Of a stretch of DNA of 64,000 bases, positions 46,094 to 54,286 are shown piece by piece. This DNA comes from CAJQQK01 sp963696075 (GTDB lineage: Bacteria; Pseudomonadota; Alphaproteobacteria; Rhizobiales; Hyphomicrobiaceae). Positions within the stretch are counted from its first letter, which is position 1. Every line of letters begins with the position of its first letter. The stretch is taken from contig CAVOJD010000029.1 of assembly GCA_963696075.1 (NCBI GenBank), positions 496,001 through 560,000 on the forward strand. Reading direction: 5' to 3'. The notes beneath the pieces were generated by a model. The model had not been told where the DNA came from and did not search any database. It saw only the letters and a program-made list of their open reading frames with translations. The position numbers were made by a program, and so were the translations under genes.

Positions 46094-47107
46094 ATGCCCG
46101 CGAGTGCAGAAGAACGCTTCATTGCCGAGTATTTCGAGCGCCTGAGCGCGGGCCTGCCGGGCGCATTCCGCCTCAAGGACGATTGCGCCGAACTCGTCCC
46201 CGCGCCCGGACATGCCTTTATCGTCAAGACCGATCCGATCGTCGAAGGCCTCCACTTTCTGCCCGATGACGATCCCGCCGACATCGCCTTCAAGGCGCTT
46301 GCCGTCAACGTCTCGGACCTGGCCGCGAAAGCCGCCCGGCCGTTTGCCTATCTCCTCGCGATCGGCCTGCCCGAGCGCCCCGATGCCGCATGGATGGCGC
46401 GGTTCACTGCCGGCCTCGCCGAGGCGCAGGCGCAATTCGGCGTGACGCTCGCCGGCGGCGATACCGACCGGGTGAGCGGCCCTGCCAGCATTGCCGTGAC
46501 GGTGTTCGGCGAGTGCCCGGTCGGCCGCATGGTCCCCCGCGGCGGGGCAGCGCCCGGCGACCGCGTCTATGTCACGGGCAGCCTTGGCGGCGCGGCGCTG
46601 GGCCTCGCCTTGCGTCTTGAAACGGCCGGCAGCGCGGATTGGCCGGTGCCGGGCGCCGCGCGCGATGCCGCTCTGGCCCGTTATCTGCGCCCCAACCCCC
46701 GGATCGGTCTGCGCGCAGCCCTGCGGGCCTACGCGCGAGCTGCAATGGATATTTCCGACGGCCTCGTTAAGGACCTCGATCGAATGTGCCGCCTGGCGCC
46801 TGCGGGGGGCGCCGGTGCGGTTATCCAATTCAAGGATCTGCCCCTTTTCGCCGGCGTCGACGCGGTGCTGGCCGCCGATAAAAATGCGGCGATGCAACTC
46901 GTAACCGCTGGCGACGACTACGAAATCCTGGCCGCCGTACCACCGGAAAATGCGGCTGCCTTCGAGGTCTTGGCGGCCAAAGGGGGGGCGCCGGTAACCT
47001 GCATCGGTGAGGTCACGCAGGACGCGGATGTCCGTGTCCTTGATGCCGCAGGCATGCCGATTGAATTTGCAACGCGAGGCTTCGACCACTTCGAGCGTGC
47101 ACGTTAA
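46094..47107 (+). CDS. thiL: thiamine-monophosphate kinase
   Basis: ThiL phosphorylates thiamine monophosphate to the active cofactor thiamine diphosphate. The 337-residue protein carries KDDCAELVPAPG, the FIVKTDPIVEGLHF metal/ATP block, NVSDLAAKAARP, TLAGGDTDR, and AAMDISDGLVKDLDRMC. These are standard for the PurM/ThiL superfamily. It begins 38 bp after nusB. Confidence 0.95.
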   Translation: MPASAEERFIAEYFERLSAGLPGAFRLKDDCAELVPAPGHAFIVKTDPIVEGLHFLPDDDPADIAFKALAVNVSDLAAKAARPFAYLLAIGLPERPDAAWMARFTAGLAEAQAQFGVTLAGGDTDRVSGPASIAVTVFGECPVGRMVPRGGAAPGDRVYVTGSLGGAALGLALRLETAGSADWPVPGAARDAALARYLRPNPRIGLRAALRAYARAAMDISDGLVKDLDRMCRLAPAGGAGAVIQFKDLPLFAGVDAVLAADKNAAMQLVTAGDDYEILAAVPPENAAAFEVLAAKGGAPVTCIGEVTQDADVRVLDAAGMPIEFATRGFDHFERAR

Positions 47108-47380
47108 GCCGCGTTAACGTTGTCCTGGCGGCAACGAAAAGCGGGTAAAGCGACGAAAGTGTCATTGTCGCCTTGTTGCAACTAGCAAAGTCTTTTGGCA
47201 TGGTCCGCGCGCATCGCTCGGCGGTTTGTCCGTGCCCGCGGTCCGCTGGTCGATGCAATAGGTTTCTCGCGCGCGTCTCCGCGCGTCCCAATCGTACGCG
47301 TGCGCCCAGTCAGCGACCTCCCCGTGGGGTCCCGGATCGGGTCTGCGCGTGCATAGAATGACAATATGGGGGAATTCCCA
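47108..47380 (+). promoter_or_regulatory. hppA upstream region with a degenerate repeat-module end
   Basis: This is 273 bp without a gene. Near 47328-47362 the sequence resembles the right end of the repeat module 2 seen at 35461-35494 (GGTCCCGGATCG ... AATGAC), suggesting an old relic. The ribosome binding site GGGGGAA precedes the hppA ATG. A promoter must lie here, but no boxes are clear. Confidence 0.35.
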
Positions 47381-49531
47381 ATGAACGAGATGCTCTGGGC
47401 GATTATTGCCTGTGGCGCGATTTCCATCGTTTATGCCATCGTGACCGTGCAGTCGGTCATGTCGGCGGATGCTGGTAACGCGCGCATGCAGGAGATTGCC
47501 GCCGCGATCCGCGAGGGCGCGCAGGCCTACCTGAACCGTCAGTACTTCACCATTGCCGTCGTCGGCCTGGTGATCTTTGCCGCCGCTTTCTATCTCGGCT
47601 GGCAGGTTGCCGTCGGCTTTGCGATCGGCGCCATTCTCTCGGGCCTCGCCGGCTACATCGGCATGCACGTTTCCGTGCGCGCCAACGTGCGCACCGCACA
47701 GGCCGCCGCGACATCTTTGGCCGACGGTCTCTCGATCGCGTTTCGCTCGGGCGCCGTCACCGGCATGCTGGTTGCCGGCCTCGCCCTCCTCGGCGTCGCG
47801 GTCTACTACTCGTTCCTGACCGTCAGTCTCGGCCTCGCCCCGGATGACCGCAAGGTCATCGACGCCCTCGTGGCGCTCGGCTTCGGTGCTTCCCTGATCT
47901 CGATCTTCGCGCGTCTCGGCGGCGGCATCTTCACCAAGGGTGCCGACGTTGGCGGTGACCTTGTCGGCAAGGTCGAAGCCGGTATTCCCGAAGACGATCC
48001 GCGCAACCCCGCAACGATCGCAGACAACGTCGGTGACAATGTCGGTGACTGCGCAGGCATGGCCGCCGACCTCTTCGAGACCTACGCCGTGACGATGGTC
48101 GCGACCATGGTTCTGGCTGCGATCTTCTTCGCCGGCCAGCCGATGTTCGAAAAGATCATGATCTACCCGATGGCGATCGGCGCGGTCTGCCTGATCACCT
48201 CGATCGTCGGCACCTACTTCGTGCGCCTCGGCTCGAACGCGTCGATCATGGGCGCCCTCTACCAGGGCTTCATCGCGACCGCCGTCCTCTCGATCGGCGG
48301 CCTCTACATCGCGACTGAGTTCGTGCTTGGAAACTGGGGTGAGATCGGCATCGCCGACGGCGTATCCGTCACCGGCACCAACCTCTTCATTTGCGGCCTG
48401 ATCGGTCTTGCGGTGACGGGCTTGATCGTCTGGATCACGGAGTACTACACCGGCATCGGCTACCGTCCGGTGCGCTCGATCTCGCAGGCCTCGGTCTCCG
48501 GCCACGGCACCAACGTCATCCAGGGCCTTGCCGTGTCACTTGAGGCCTGCGCCATGCCGACGTTCGTCATCGTCGTCGGTATCCTGTCGACCTACAACCT
48601 CGCCGGCCTGTTCGGTACCGCGATCGCCACAACCACGATGCTCGGCGTCGCCGGCATGGTCGTGGCGCTCGATGCGTTCGGTCCCGTCACCGACAACGCC
48701 GGCGGCATCGCCGAGATGTCGGGGCTGCCCGAGGAGGTGCGCAAGTCGACCGACGCGCTTGATGCGGTTGGCAACACGACCAAGGCGGTCACGAAAGGCT
48801 ACGCGATCGGCTCTGCCGGTCTCGGTGCCCTGGTGCTGTTCGGCGCCTACAACTATGACCTCCAGTACTTCACCGCGAACGCCGATAAGTTCCCGTTCTA
48901 CAAAGACGTGGCACCGAACTTTGAGCTCTCCAACCCGTACGTGGTCGTCGGCCTCCTGATCGGTGGCCTGATCCCGTATCTGTTTGGTGGCATCGCGATG
49001 ACCGCCGTCGGCCGCGCCGCCAGCGCTGTCGTCGAGGAAGTCCGCCGCCAGTTCCGCGAGAAGCCGGGCATCATGGAAGGCAAGGATCGTCCGGATTACG
49101 CGCGCGCCGTCGACATGCTGACGAAAGCGGCGATCAAGGAAATGGTGATCCCCTCGCTGCTTCCGGTGCTCTCACCGATCGTGTTGTTCGCGGTCATCTA
49201 CTTCGTCGGTGGCGGCGGTGCGGAAGGCAAGAGCGCGGCGTTCTCCGCCGTCGGTGCCATGCTGCTCGGCGTGATCGTCACCGGTCTGTTCGTCGCCATT
49301 TCGATGACGTCCGGCGGCGGTGCCTGGGACAACGCCAAGAAGTCCTTCGAAGACGGCTTCGTCGACAAGGATGGCGTCAAGCACCTCAAAGGTTCGGAAG
49401 CGCACAAGGCCTCCGTCACGGGTGATACCGTCGGTGATCCCTACAAGGATACGGCTGGCCCGGCCGTCAACCCGGCGATCAAGATCACCAACATCGTGGC
49501 GCTTCTGCTGCTCGCAGTGCTGGCCCACTGA
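47381..49531 (+). CDS. hppA: K+-independent proton-translocating pyrophosphatase
   Basis: HppA couples hydrolysis of pyrophosphate to proton pumping across the inner membrane. The 716-residue protein has about 16 membrane segments. The pyrophosphate site is GADVGGDLVGKVE with DNVGDNVGDCAGMAADLFE, and the later DNAGGIAEMS block completes it. In GNTTKAVTKGYA, Lys468 stands at the position that distinguishes K+-independent enzymes (Lys) from K+-dependent ones (Ala). ATG 47381 is preferred over 47366 because the GGGGGAA site lies 6 bases upstream. Confidence 0.96.
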   Translation: MNEMLWAIIACGAISIVYAIVTVQSVMSADAGNARMQEIAAAIREGAQAYLNRQYFTIAVVGLVIFAAAFYLGWQVAVGFAIGAILSGLAGYIGMHVSVRANVRTAQAAATSLADGLSIAFRSGAVTGMLVAGLALLGVAVYYSFLTVSLGLAPDDRKVIDALVALGFGASLISIFARLGGGIFTKGADVGGDLVGKVEAGIPEDDPRNPATIADNVGDNVGDCAGMAADLFETYAVTMVATMVLAAIFFAGQPMFEKIMIYPMAIGAVCLITSIVGTYFVRLGSNASIMGALYQGFIATAVLSIGGLYIATEFVLGNWGEIGIADGVSVTGTNLFICGLIGLAVTGLIVWITEYYTGIGYRPVRSISQASVSGHGTNVIQGLAVSLEACAMPTFVIVVGILSTYNLAGLFGTAIATTTMLGVAGMVVALDAFGPVTDNAGGIAEMSGLPEEVRKSTDALDAVGNTTKAVTKGYAIGSAGLGALVLFGAYNYDLQYFTANADKFPFYKDVAPNFELSNPYVVVGLLIGGLIPYLFGGIAMTAVGRAASAVVEEVRRQFREKPGIMEGKDRPDYARAVDMLTKAAIKEMVIPSLLPVLSPIVLFAVIYFVGGGGAEGKSAAFSAVGAMLLGVIVTGLFVAISMTSGGGAWDNAKKSFEDGFVDKDGVKHLKGSEAHKASVTGDTVGDPYKDTAGPAVNPAIKITNIVALLLLAVLAH

Positions 49532-49581
49532 TCGCGATTTCCCGATCGTCCCGCGCCTGCAGCGCCGGAACCTGAACAGTG

Positions 49582-49615
49582 AAAAAGGCCCCTGCCGAAA
49601 GCGGGGGCCTTTTTT
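49582..49615 (+). terminator. intrinsic terminator after hppA
   Basis: A-rich arm plus GGCCCC...GGGGCC stem with a CGAAA loop, followed by six T residues. The A-run on the left arm makes it workable in both directions, serving also the convergent cupin gene. Confidence 0.9.
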
Positions 49616-49632
49616 GTCGGGCACTATCAGGG

Positions 49633-50001
49633 TCAACCCGTCAGCTCCGGGTCCTCAAGGTCTTGCTGCACCCACCGATCTGACAGGTGGATATCCGTTG
49701 TCTCGAGACGGCCCGGACCAAGGTTGTGGAACTTGTGCGGCACGTTCGCCGGCCCGAGCAGGATGTCGCCGCGGGCCGCTTCGATCTTGCTGTCACCGAT
49801 TGTGAAGAGCGCCCGCCCCTCGCGCACGATGAAGACTTCGTCATAGTCATGAACATGCCATTTGGGCCCTTGCCCGACCTCATCCGTCGCATAGAACAGC
49901 ACGGTCACGTTGGTGCCGAGAGCTTGTCCTTCAACGGCGCCGCGCCACGGGTCGTCGCTCATGGACCACTCGCCATGGCGCTTGATGCGAGCCTGTGTCA
50001 T
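49633..50001 (-). CDS. cupin domain protein
   Basis: A single-domain cupin of 122 residues. The metal-binding motif 1 is GPKWHVHDYDEVFIVREG (His, His, Glu) and motif 2 is GPANVPHKFHNLG (His). The protein should bind one divalent metal; the substrate, if any, is unknown. ATG 50001 has AGAGG upstream. It converges on hppA and is divergent from the surface-fibre locus. Confidence 0.88.
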   Translation of the reverse strand: MTQARIKRHGEWSMSDDPWRGAVEGQALGTNVTVLFYATDEVGQGPKWHVHDYDEVFIVREGRALFTIGDSKIEAARGDILLGPANVPHKFHNLGPGRLETTDIHLSDRWVQQDLEDPELTG

Positions 50002-50206
50002 GGAACACCTCTGTCGTTGTCATGATAAGATTGTTGCGATAGTTCGGCGTTGATGCAACCCCGGCGGGGGATCGGGCGAAACGCTGTCGGTGAGGGGAAT
50101 TGCCGGCGCTTGCCGGCGGCAGCATCGCGGCGGGCTTGTGTTTGGAGGCGCATCGCGTTTGGGTCGGGGCATGAAGTTTCATCAACGACGTCATCGTGAG
50201 GCCTTG

Positions 50207-51169
50207 ATGCGACGTGGCTTATTGAGAGCTGGTGGTGCCTTGTTCGCCCTGTCCGCTGTGATCGGGGCAGTCGGCCTGCCGCGTCCGGCTGTGGCCGAGA
50301 CCGCGTACGCTCCGCAAAGCTGTGACGCGCTCTTCGATCGTCTCGAGCGTCAGCGCCAAATCAATCGCGGCTATGCGTGCGGCTTGAGCGGGACGGCATG
50401 GCGCGCCGGCGCAGCGCATGACGCAAACAAGGTGTGCAGCGCGCAAACGCAACGCATGCTGGCCCGGCTGGCAGGGGAGCGCGCGGCCGGCCTCGAAGCC
50501 TGCCTGGCTGAGCGCCTCAAAGCGGGCCGTGACAGGGCGCCCGCTGTCAGCCAGTGGACGGCGCGCGACGGCGCGCAATCTCAGGCGCGGCCCTCGCAGG
50601 CGCAAGCGGAAATGCGCCCTGCTGGCACGCGCGCCAGCGACGAAAACCTTGATGGTTCTGCGCCGCTTGGCGCGGAAGCCGATGCGCCGGACGACCCGGC
50701 CGCGCGGGCAGAATCGGCCAGGCGCGTGCGCGACCTGCTCGCGCGCAGCCCGACGCCCGCCTCCGGCAGTCCCACCCGTCCCGCAAGTGTTGCGCGTGAA
50801 TTTCGCGCAGGTCTCGCATGGAGCTATGCCGGCACGATCGCCGGCATGCACTGCACCAAGTGGGAGGAGCCCTCGGACCCGCACGATTGGTTCGATAACT
50901 ATTTGTGCGCTGCCCGCGACCTCGGGTTCAAATGGTCGTTTCGCGGGCCCATTCAGGGCCGCGGCCTGAAGTGCATCCAGATCAACGAACCCTCCGACCC
51001 CCACTTCTGGCACGATAATTACTTCTGCTGGCCACGCGACCTGAACGTCACGTTCCGGTTCTCGTCCGCCGGCCGCATCCCCGGTCTTGACTGCCTGGCC
51101 ATCATCGAGCCCTCCGACCCGCATACGTGGCGCGACAATTTCCTGTGTTACCGCGAAGACTCGGACTGA
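50207..51169 (+). CDS. secreted protein with three exact-period EPSDPH repeats
   Basis: An exported protein of 320 residues. ATG 50207 has GAGG 5 bases upstream and gives a clean signal peptide (MRRGLLRAGGALFALSAVIG, cut after AVA near residue 30). A charged, low-complexity middle follows. The last 110 residues contain three units of exactly 40 residues, each with C-x4-EPSDPH-x-W-x-DN-x2-C: EPSDPH at 221, 261 and 301, Cys pairs 216/234, 256/274 and 296/314. No family is recognised. It is the first gene before the fibre-type locus, on the same strand, and may belong to it. Confidence 0.75.
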   Translation: MRRGLLRAGGALFALSAVIGAVGLPRPAVAETAYAPQSCDALFDRLERQRQINRGYACGLSGTAWRAGAAHDANKVCSAQTQRMLARLAGERAAGLEACLAERLKAGRDRAPAVSQWTARDGAQSQARPSQAQAEMRPAGTRASDENLDGSAPLGAEADAPDDPAARAESARRVRDLLARSPTPASGSPTRPASVAREFRAGLAWSYAGTIAGMHCTKWEEPSDPHDWFDNYLCAARDLGFKWSFRGPIQGRGLKCIQINEPSDPHFWHDNYFCWPRDLNVTFRFSSAGRIPGLDCLAIIEPSDPHTWRDNFLCYREDSD

Positions 51170-51235
51170 GGCTGGTTCGCGCGCGCCACAGTGAAATGCA
51201 ATCGGGGATTGGTCGATTGCCCGTAAACTGACGGG

Positions 51236-51949
51236 ATGATTCGTCGTGACCGATATCCGTTGGACACGCGCCGCGGCGGTGACACCCGATCCGACGTGTG
51301 CCCTCGCGCAGGCCGGTGCTTCACGGCGACGGCCGCGCTGGTTTGCGCCCTGGCTGTTGTCTGGGTGCTGCTGGGCAGCAATGGCGCGCGTGGCCAGACG
51401 ACAAACCTGGTGATCGATGTCGATTCAACTGTAACCTTGGGCTGCCTCGATCCCTTCGCGTTCACGATCACGGCGGATGAGCTGAGCCAAGCGTTTACCG
51501 GCGGCGTTGCATCCGGAACGGGCGTAGCGTTGTCTGCTGGTCCGCAGAACACCGACCTCCAGGGCAGTGACTTGGTTGTGCGGCTGCCGCTCGATTAACG
51601 AACGCCGCTGTCCGGGAATATCTCGCGCTACGAACTCACCGAGGTGGGCTGCATCATCCGCGCGTCGCCCTCCTTCGGCAGTGTGCGGGTCCGCTCTGGC
51701 GCGACCGGCAATACCGTTCTCGCAGGCCCGGCCGGCTCACAAATCACGATCAACAGCGTGCTCGGACGTCGCTTCGGCTCGACCGGCCGCCTTCACGACC
51801 AACTTACCAGTACCCCGCCTTCATTCATTTCTTCCAGGACACCTATCATCGAGTTTCGCCTCAGCGTCGATCTGAGCAGTGCGAATGCGGCGGGCCTGCA
51901 TTCGAGCCCGACAGGTGGTTCCTTCACGGTTGACGTGACTGCGCCCTAG
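51236..51949 (+). pseudogene. fibre-subunit-like gene interrupted by an in-frame TAA
   Basis: The frame starts at ATG 51236 with a hydrophobic export segment (ATAALVCALAVVWVLLGS) and runs into TAA at 51596-51598. The same frame continues on the other side with RTPLSGNISRYELTEVGCII and ends at TAG 51949. The joined product of about 236 residues resembles the next gene: an N-terminal NLVIDVDSTVTLGCLDPFAF matches VDVDITLPSFLILYCYDN, and both have two widely spaced cysteines. A single nonsense change explains the break. An alternative is a short real protein or a sequencing error. Confidence 0.65.
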
Positions 51950-52114
51950 AATGCAACCATGGGTTGTGATGTCCGTTGGAATCATCCAAACAGTCTCTAC
52001 CAAACGCGCCCCAACCGGCACGGAAAGTACCGAAACTGCGGACGCATTAATGGCCCGTTTACCAAGATCGGGCAGCATCCGGGTGCAAGAATTTTCAAGT
52101 TGAGTGGGGTTTCC

Positions 52115-52729
52115 ATGCGGAAGTTACTGACCGCGGCATGCATCGCCGCGCTGACAGCATTTGGTCCGATCAATAGCGCCAAGGCCGCCAGTGTCGACGT
52201 CGACGTCGACATTACGCTGCCCTCGTTCCTGATCCTTTATTGCTATGACAACATAGCGATCAACATCGATCCGGCCGACCTGGGCACGGCGCTTGGCGCA
52301 ACCAACGATTCGGGCGTGTCGATCAGCGGTGCAGCCGGACCGTCAGGCGGTTATACGTCGGCTGCCGGTACGATTACCGCAGACATGGACATCGGCTCTG
52401 CCACCACCACCCTGACGCAGACCGTTGATCTCGTCCTTCAGGACACCTGCGGCGTCCGCGCCATCGCGAGCGGCGGCACCGCAACGATTACCGTGCCAAG
52501 CAACGCCAGCACGCTTGAAGGCGGCGTTGGCGCCGGCACGATCGGCGTGACGAGCGTCACGACGAGTGACTCTGGCGCGGGCGGGCTGTCGATCACCGGC
52601 GGACTTGGCACGCTGAACACCTTCGATGTGACGATGTCATTGAACCTGAGCAACGTCATCCAGGCCGGCACCTTTGCCGACACGGATGAGGGCGGCGTCG
52701 AGTTTGTCGTGAACGTGGTAACGCCCTGA
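52115..52729 (+). CDS. putative fibre/pilin-like structural subunit
   Basis: A 204-residue exported protein: signal peptide residues 1-24 (LLTAACIAALTAFG core, ending AKA) and a beta-rich, Gly/Ser/Thr-rich mature part with two cysteines (ILYCYDN and QDTCGVRA). These features fit a chaperone-assembled structural subunit. ATG 52115 is chosen over the upstream frame because it gives the signal peptide. It lies between the interrupted paralogue and the PapD-like chaperone, supporting a subunit role. No defined Pfam family can be named from the sequence. Confidence 0.65.
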   Translation: MRKLLTAACIAALTAFGPINSAKAASVDVDVDITLPSFLILYCYDNIAINIDPADLGTALGATNDSGVSISGAAGPSGGYTSAAGTITADMDIGSATTTLTQTVDLVLQDTCGVRAIASGGTATITVPSNASTLEGGVGAGTIGVTSVTTSDSGAGGLSITGGLGTLNTFDVTMSLNLSNVIQAGTFADTDEGGVEFVVNVVTP

Positions 52730-52756
52730 CCGCTCAGCAGCCGATGGAGGGCTGAC

Positions 52757-53617
52757 TTGAGACTGGACAAGATCAATCGTGCGCGATCGCTGACGGTCGC
52801 CACCCTGGCTGCCGCAATCTGGATTGCGGCAGCCAATTGCGTTTTAGCGTTTCAACTCGGCGTGGCGCCCATGCGCTACGAAATGGAGCTGGGGCCGAAG
52901 CCCGAAACCCGGTCCCTGAAGATCATCAACCAGGGCGCGGACGAGATGGAGGTCGCCATCCGCGTGGCAAACTTCACGCTGGATGAAAACAACCTCATCA
53001 AGGAGATCGCCTCCACCCCCCAGTCCCTCGATCAATGGATTCTGATCCGCCCGCTGCGCTTCAAGCTCAAGGCCGGTGAGACCCGCACGGTGCGCTTCGC
53101 CGTCCGTCCCCTGACGCGCCCCAAGCCGGGCGAGCACCGCGCCGTCATCTTCATCGAACGCACCGGCAATACCGCCAAGCAGCAGGGCAAGCTCCAGATC
53201 GGGTTCCGCTTCGGCGTTGTCGTCTACGCCCACGTTGGCGAGCGCGTGCGCCGGGCCGACCTGAAGGGCGTGAGCGCCAACCGGGACGGTCTTGCGCTTG
53301 ACGTTCAAAGCACCGGCAACGCGCATGCCCGCATCATTGGCACGTACGGTGTCTGGCCTGAGCGCGCCTTCCCGGGCCGCACGGTGGCGGCCGCCATGAT
53401 CGACCGAAGCGAATTCATCAAGTCGCCCAACCATCGCCCCGAGGGCAGCGTCGGCGCGAGCCTGCTGCCCGACACCCCCGTGCTGCCCGGCGCACGGCGC
53501 ACCATCAAGGCGAACTTCGCAAGTAAGCTGCCGCCGGGCCGCTATCGCGCGCTGATGCGCGGACGCATTGGCGAGACACCGGTCGAGCGTGAGATCACCT
53601 TCGCGGTCGGGGGCTGA
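52757..53617 (+). CDS. PapD-like periplasmic pilus assembly chaperone
   Basis: A 286-residue exported protein with two Ig-like domains. After a signal peptide (TVATLAAAIWIAAANCVLA) the first domain opens FQLGVAPMRYEMELGPKPET and contains the G1/F1-type edge strand with RTVRFAVRPLTRPKPGEHR. The second domain begins near AHVGERVRRAD. The start is TTG 52757, supported by GGAGGG 5 bases upstream. Such chaperones cap and deliver subunits to an outer-membrane usher, and an usher-like gene lies two genes on. Cys residues are few, as expected. Confidence 0.8.
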   Translation: MRLDKINRARSLTVATLAAAIWIAAANCVLAFQLGVAPMRYEMELGPKPETRSLKIINQGADEMEVAIRVANFTLDENNLIKEIASTPQSLDQWILIRPLRFKLKAGETRTVRFAVRPLTRPKPGEHRAVIFIERTGNTAKQQGKLQIGFRFGVVVYAHVGERVRRADLKGVSANRDGLALDVQSTGNAHARIIGTYGVWPERAFPGRTVAAAMIDRSEFIKSPNHRPEGSVGASLLPDTPVLPGARRTIKANFASKLPPGRYRALMRGRIGETPVEREITFAVGG

Positions 53618-53618
53618 T

Positions 53619-54179
53619 ATGGATCCGCCCCACCCGAACAGGGCGCGTTCGGGCTGCCTCGCAGCGTTGTTGGTGGTCCTCCTGCTGGTCACGGCCGAGG
53701 ACGCTGCAGCGCGCCCCTGCAGCCCCGCGCTGGCCGCAACGCGCACCATGGCCACCGAAGTGCTCCGTGAGGTCCGCCTGGACCGCATTGGCGCCCGCGA
53801 TCTCCTGAGCGACGTGCGCAGCGTGCGCCGCCTCAGGCATCGCAGCGAACTGTTCACGCCGGAACCTGGCGTACGCCGCATCGAGCGTCGCTTGGCCCGC
53901 CTTTGGACCAAGCGCGTGCCCGCGGATGTGCCACTCGACGCCCTGCGCATCGACCATCGCATCAGGGCCTCCGGTCTTGATGGCGCGACGGCCGTCCAGC
54001 TGAGCGACGTCAATTTTGAATTGCCGCTCCGCATCCGCCCGACCCGCCCCCGCGTGGTCTGCGAGGGGCCGGGCTACAGGATCGTTGAGGGCGGCGCCGT
54101 GGTCGAACTGGTCATAAGCCGGCTGCCGGCGGCAGGCCGCTACAACGTGGAAATTGAAACGGAGGTCTCAGTGCCGTGA
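53619..54179 (+). CDS. small exported protein of the fibre locus, possible minor subunit
   Basis: A 186-residue protein starting one base after the chaperone stop (TGATATG), so translation is coupled. A signal segment (CLAALLVVLLLVTAEDAAA) is followed by an Arg-rich mature region with two candidate disulfide cysteines (ARPCSPALA and RVVCEGPGY) and a beta-rich end (AGRYNVEIETEVSV). No family is recognised. Its position between chaperone and usher suggests a minor subunit, adaptor or adhesin tip. Confidence 0.6.
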   Translation: MDPPHPNRARSGCLAALLVVLLLVTAEDAAARPCSPALAATRTMATEVLREVRLDRIGARDLLSDVRSVRRLRHRSELFTPEPGVRRIERRLARLWTKRVPADVPLDALRIDHRIRASGLDGATAVQLSDVNFELPLRIRPTRPRVVCEGPGYRIVEGGAVVELVISRLPAAGRYNVEIETEVSVP

Positions 54180-54286
54180 GCCGGATCGCTGATAGTTCCG
54201 CATTCATGCGAAAAATAGAATGACAAGTCAGTAGCTTAACAAGTTGCGTTGTTGCGTTCGCGTCCCATTCGCGAGGAAGCAACACG

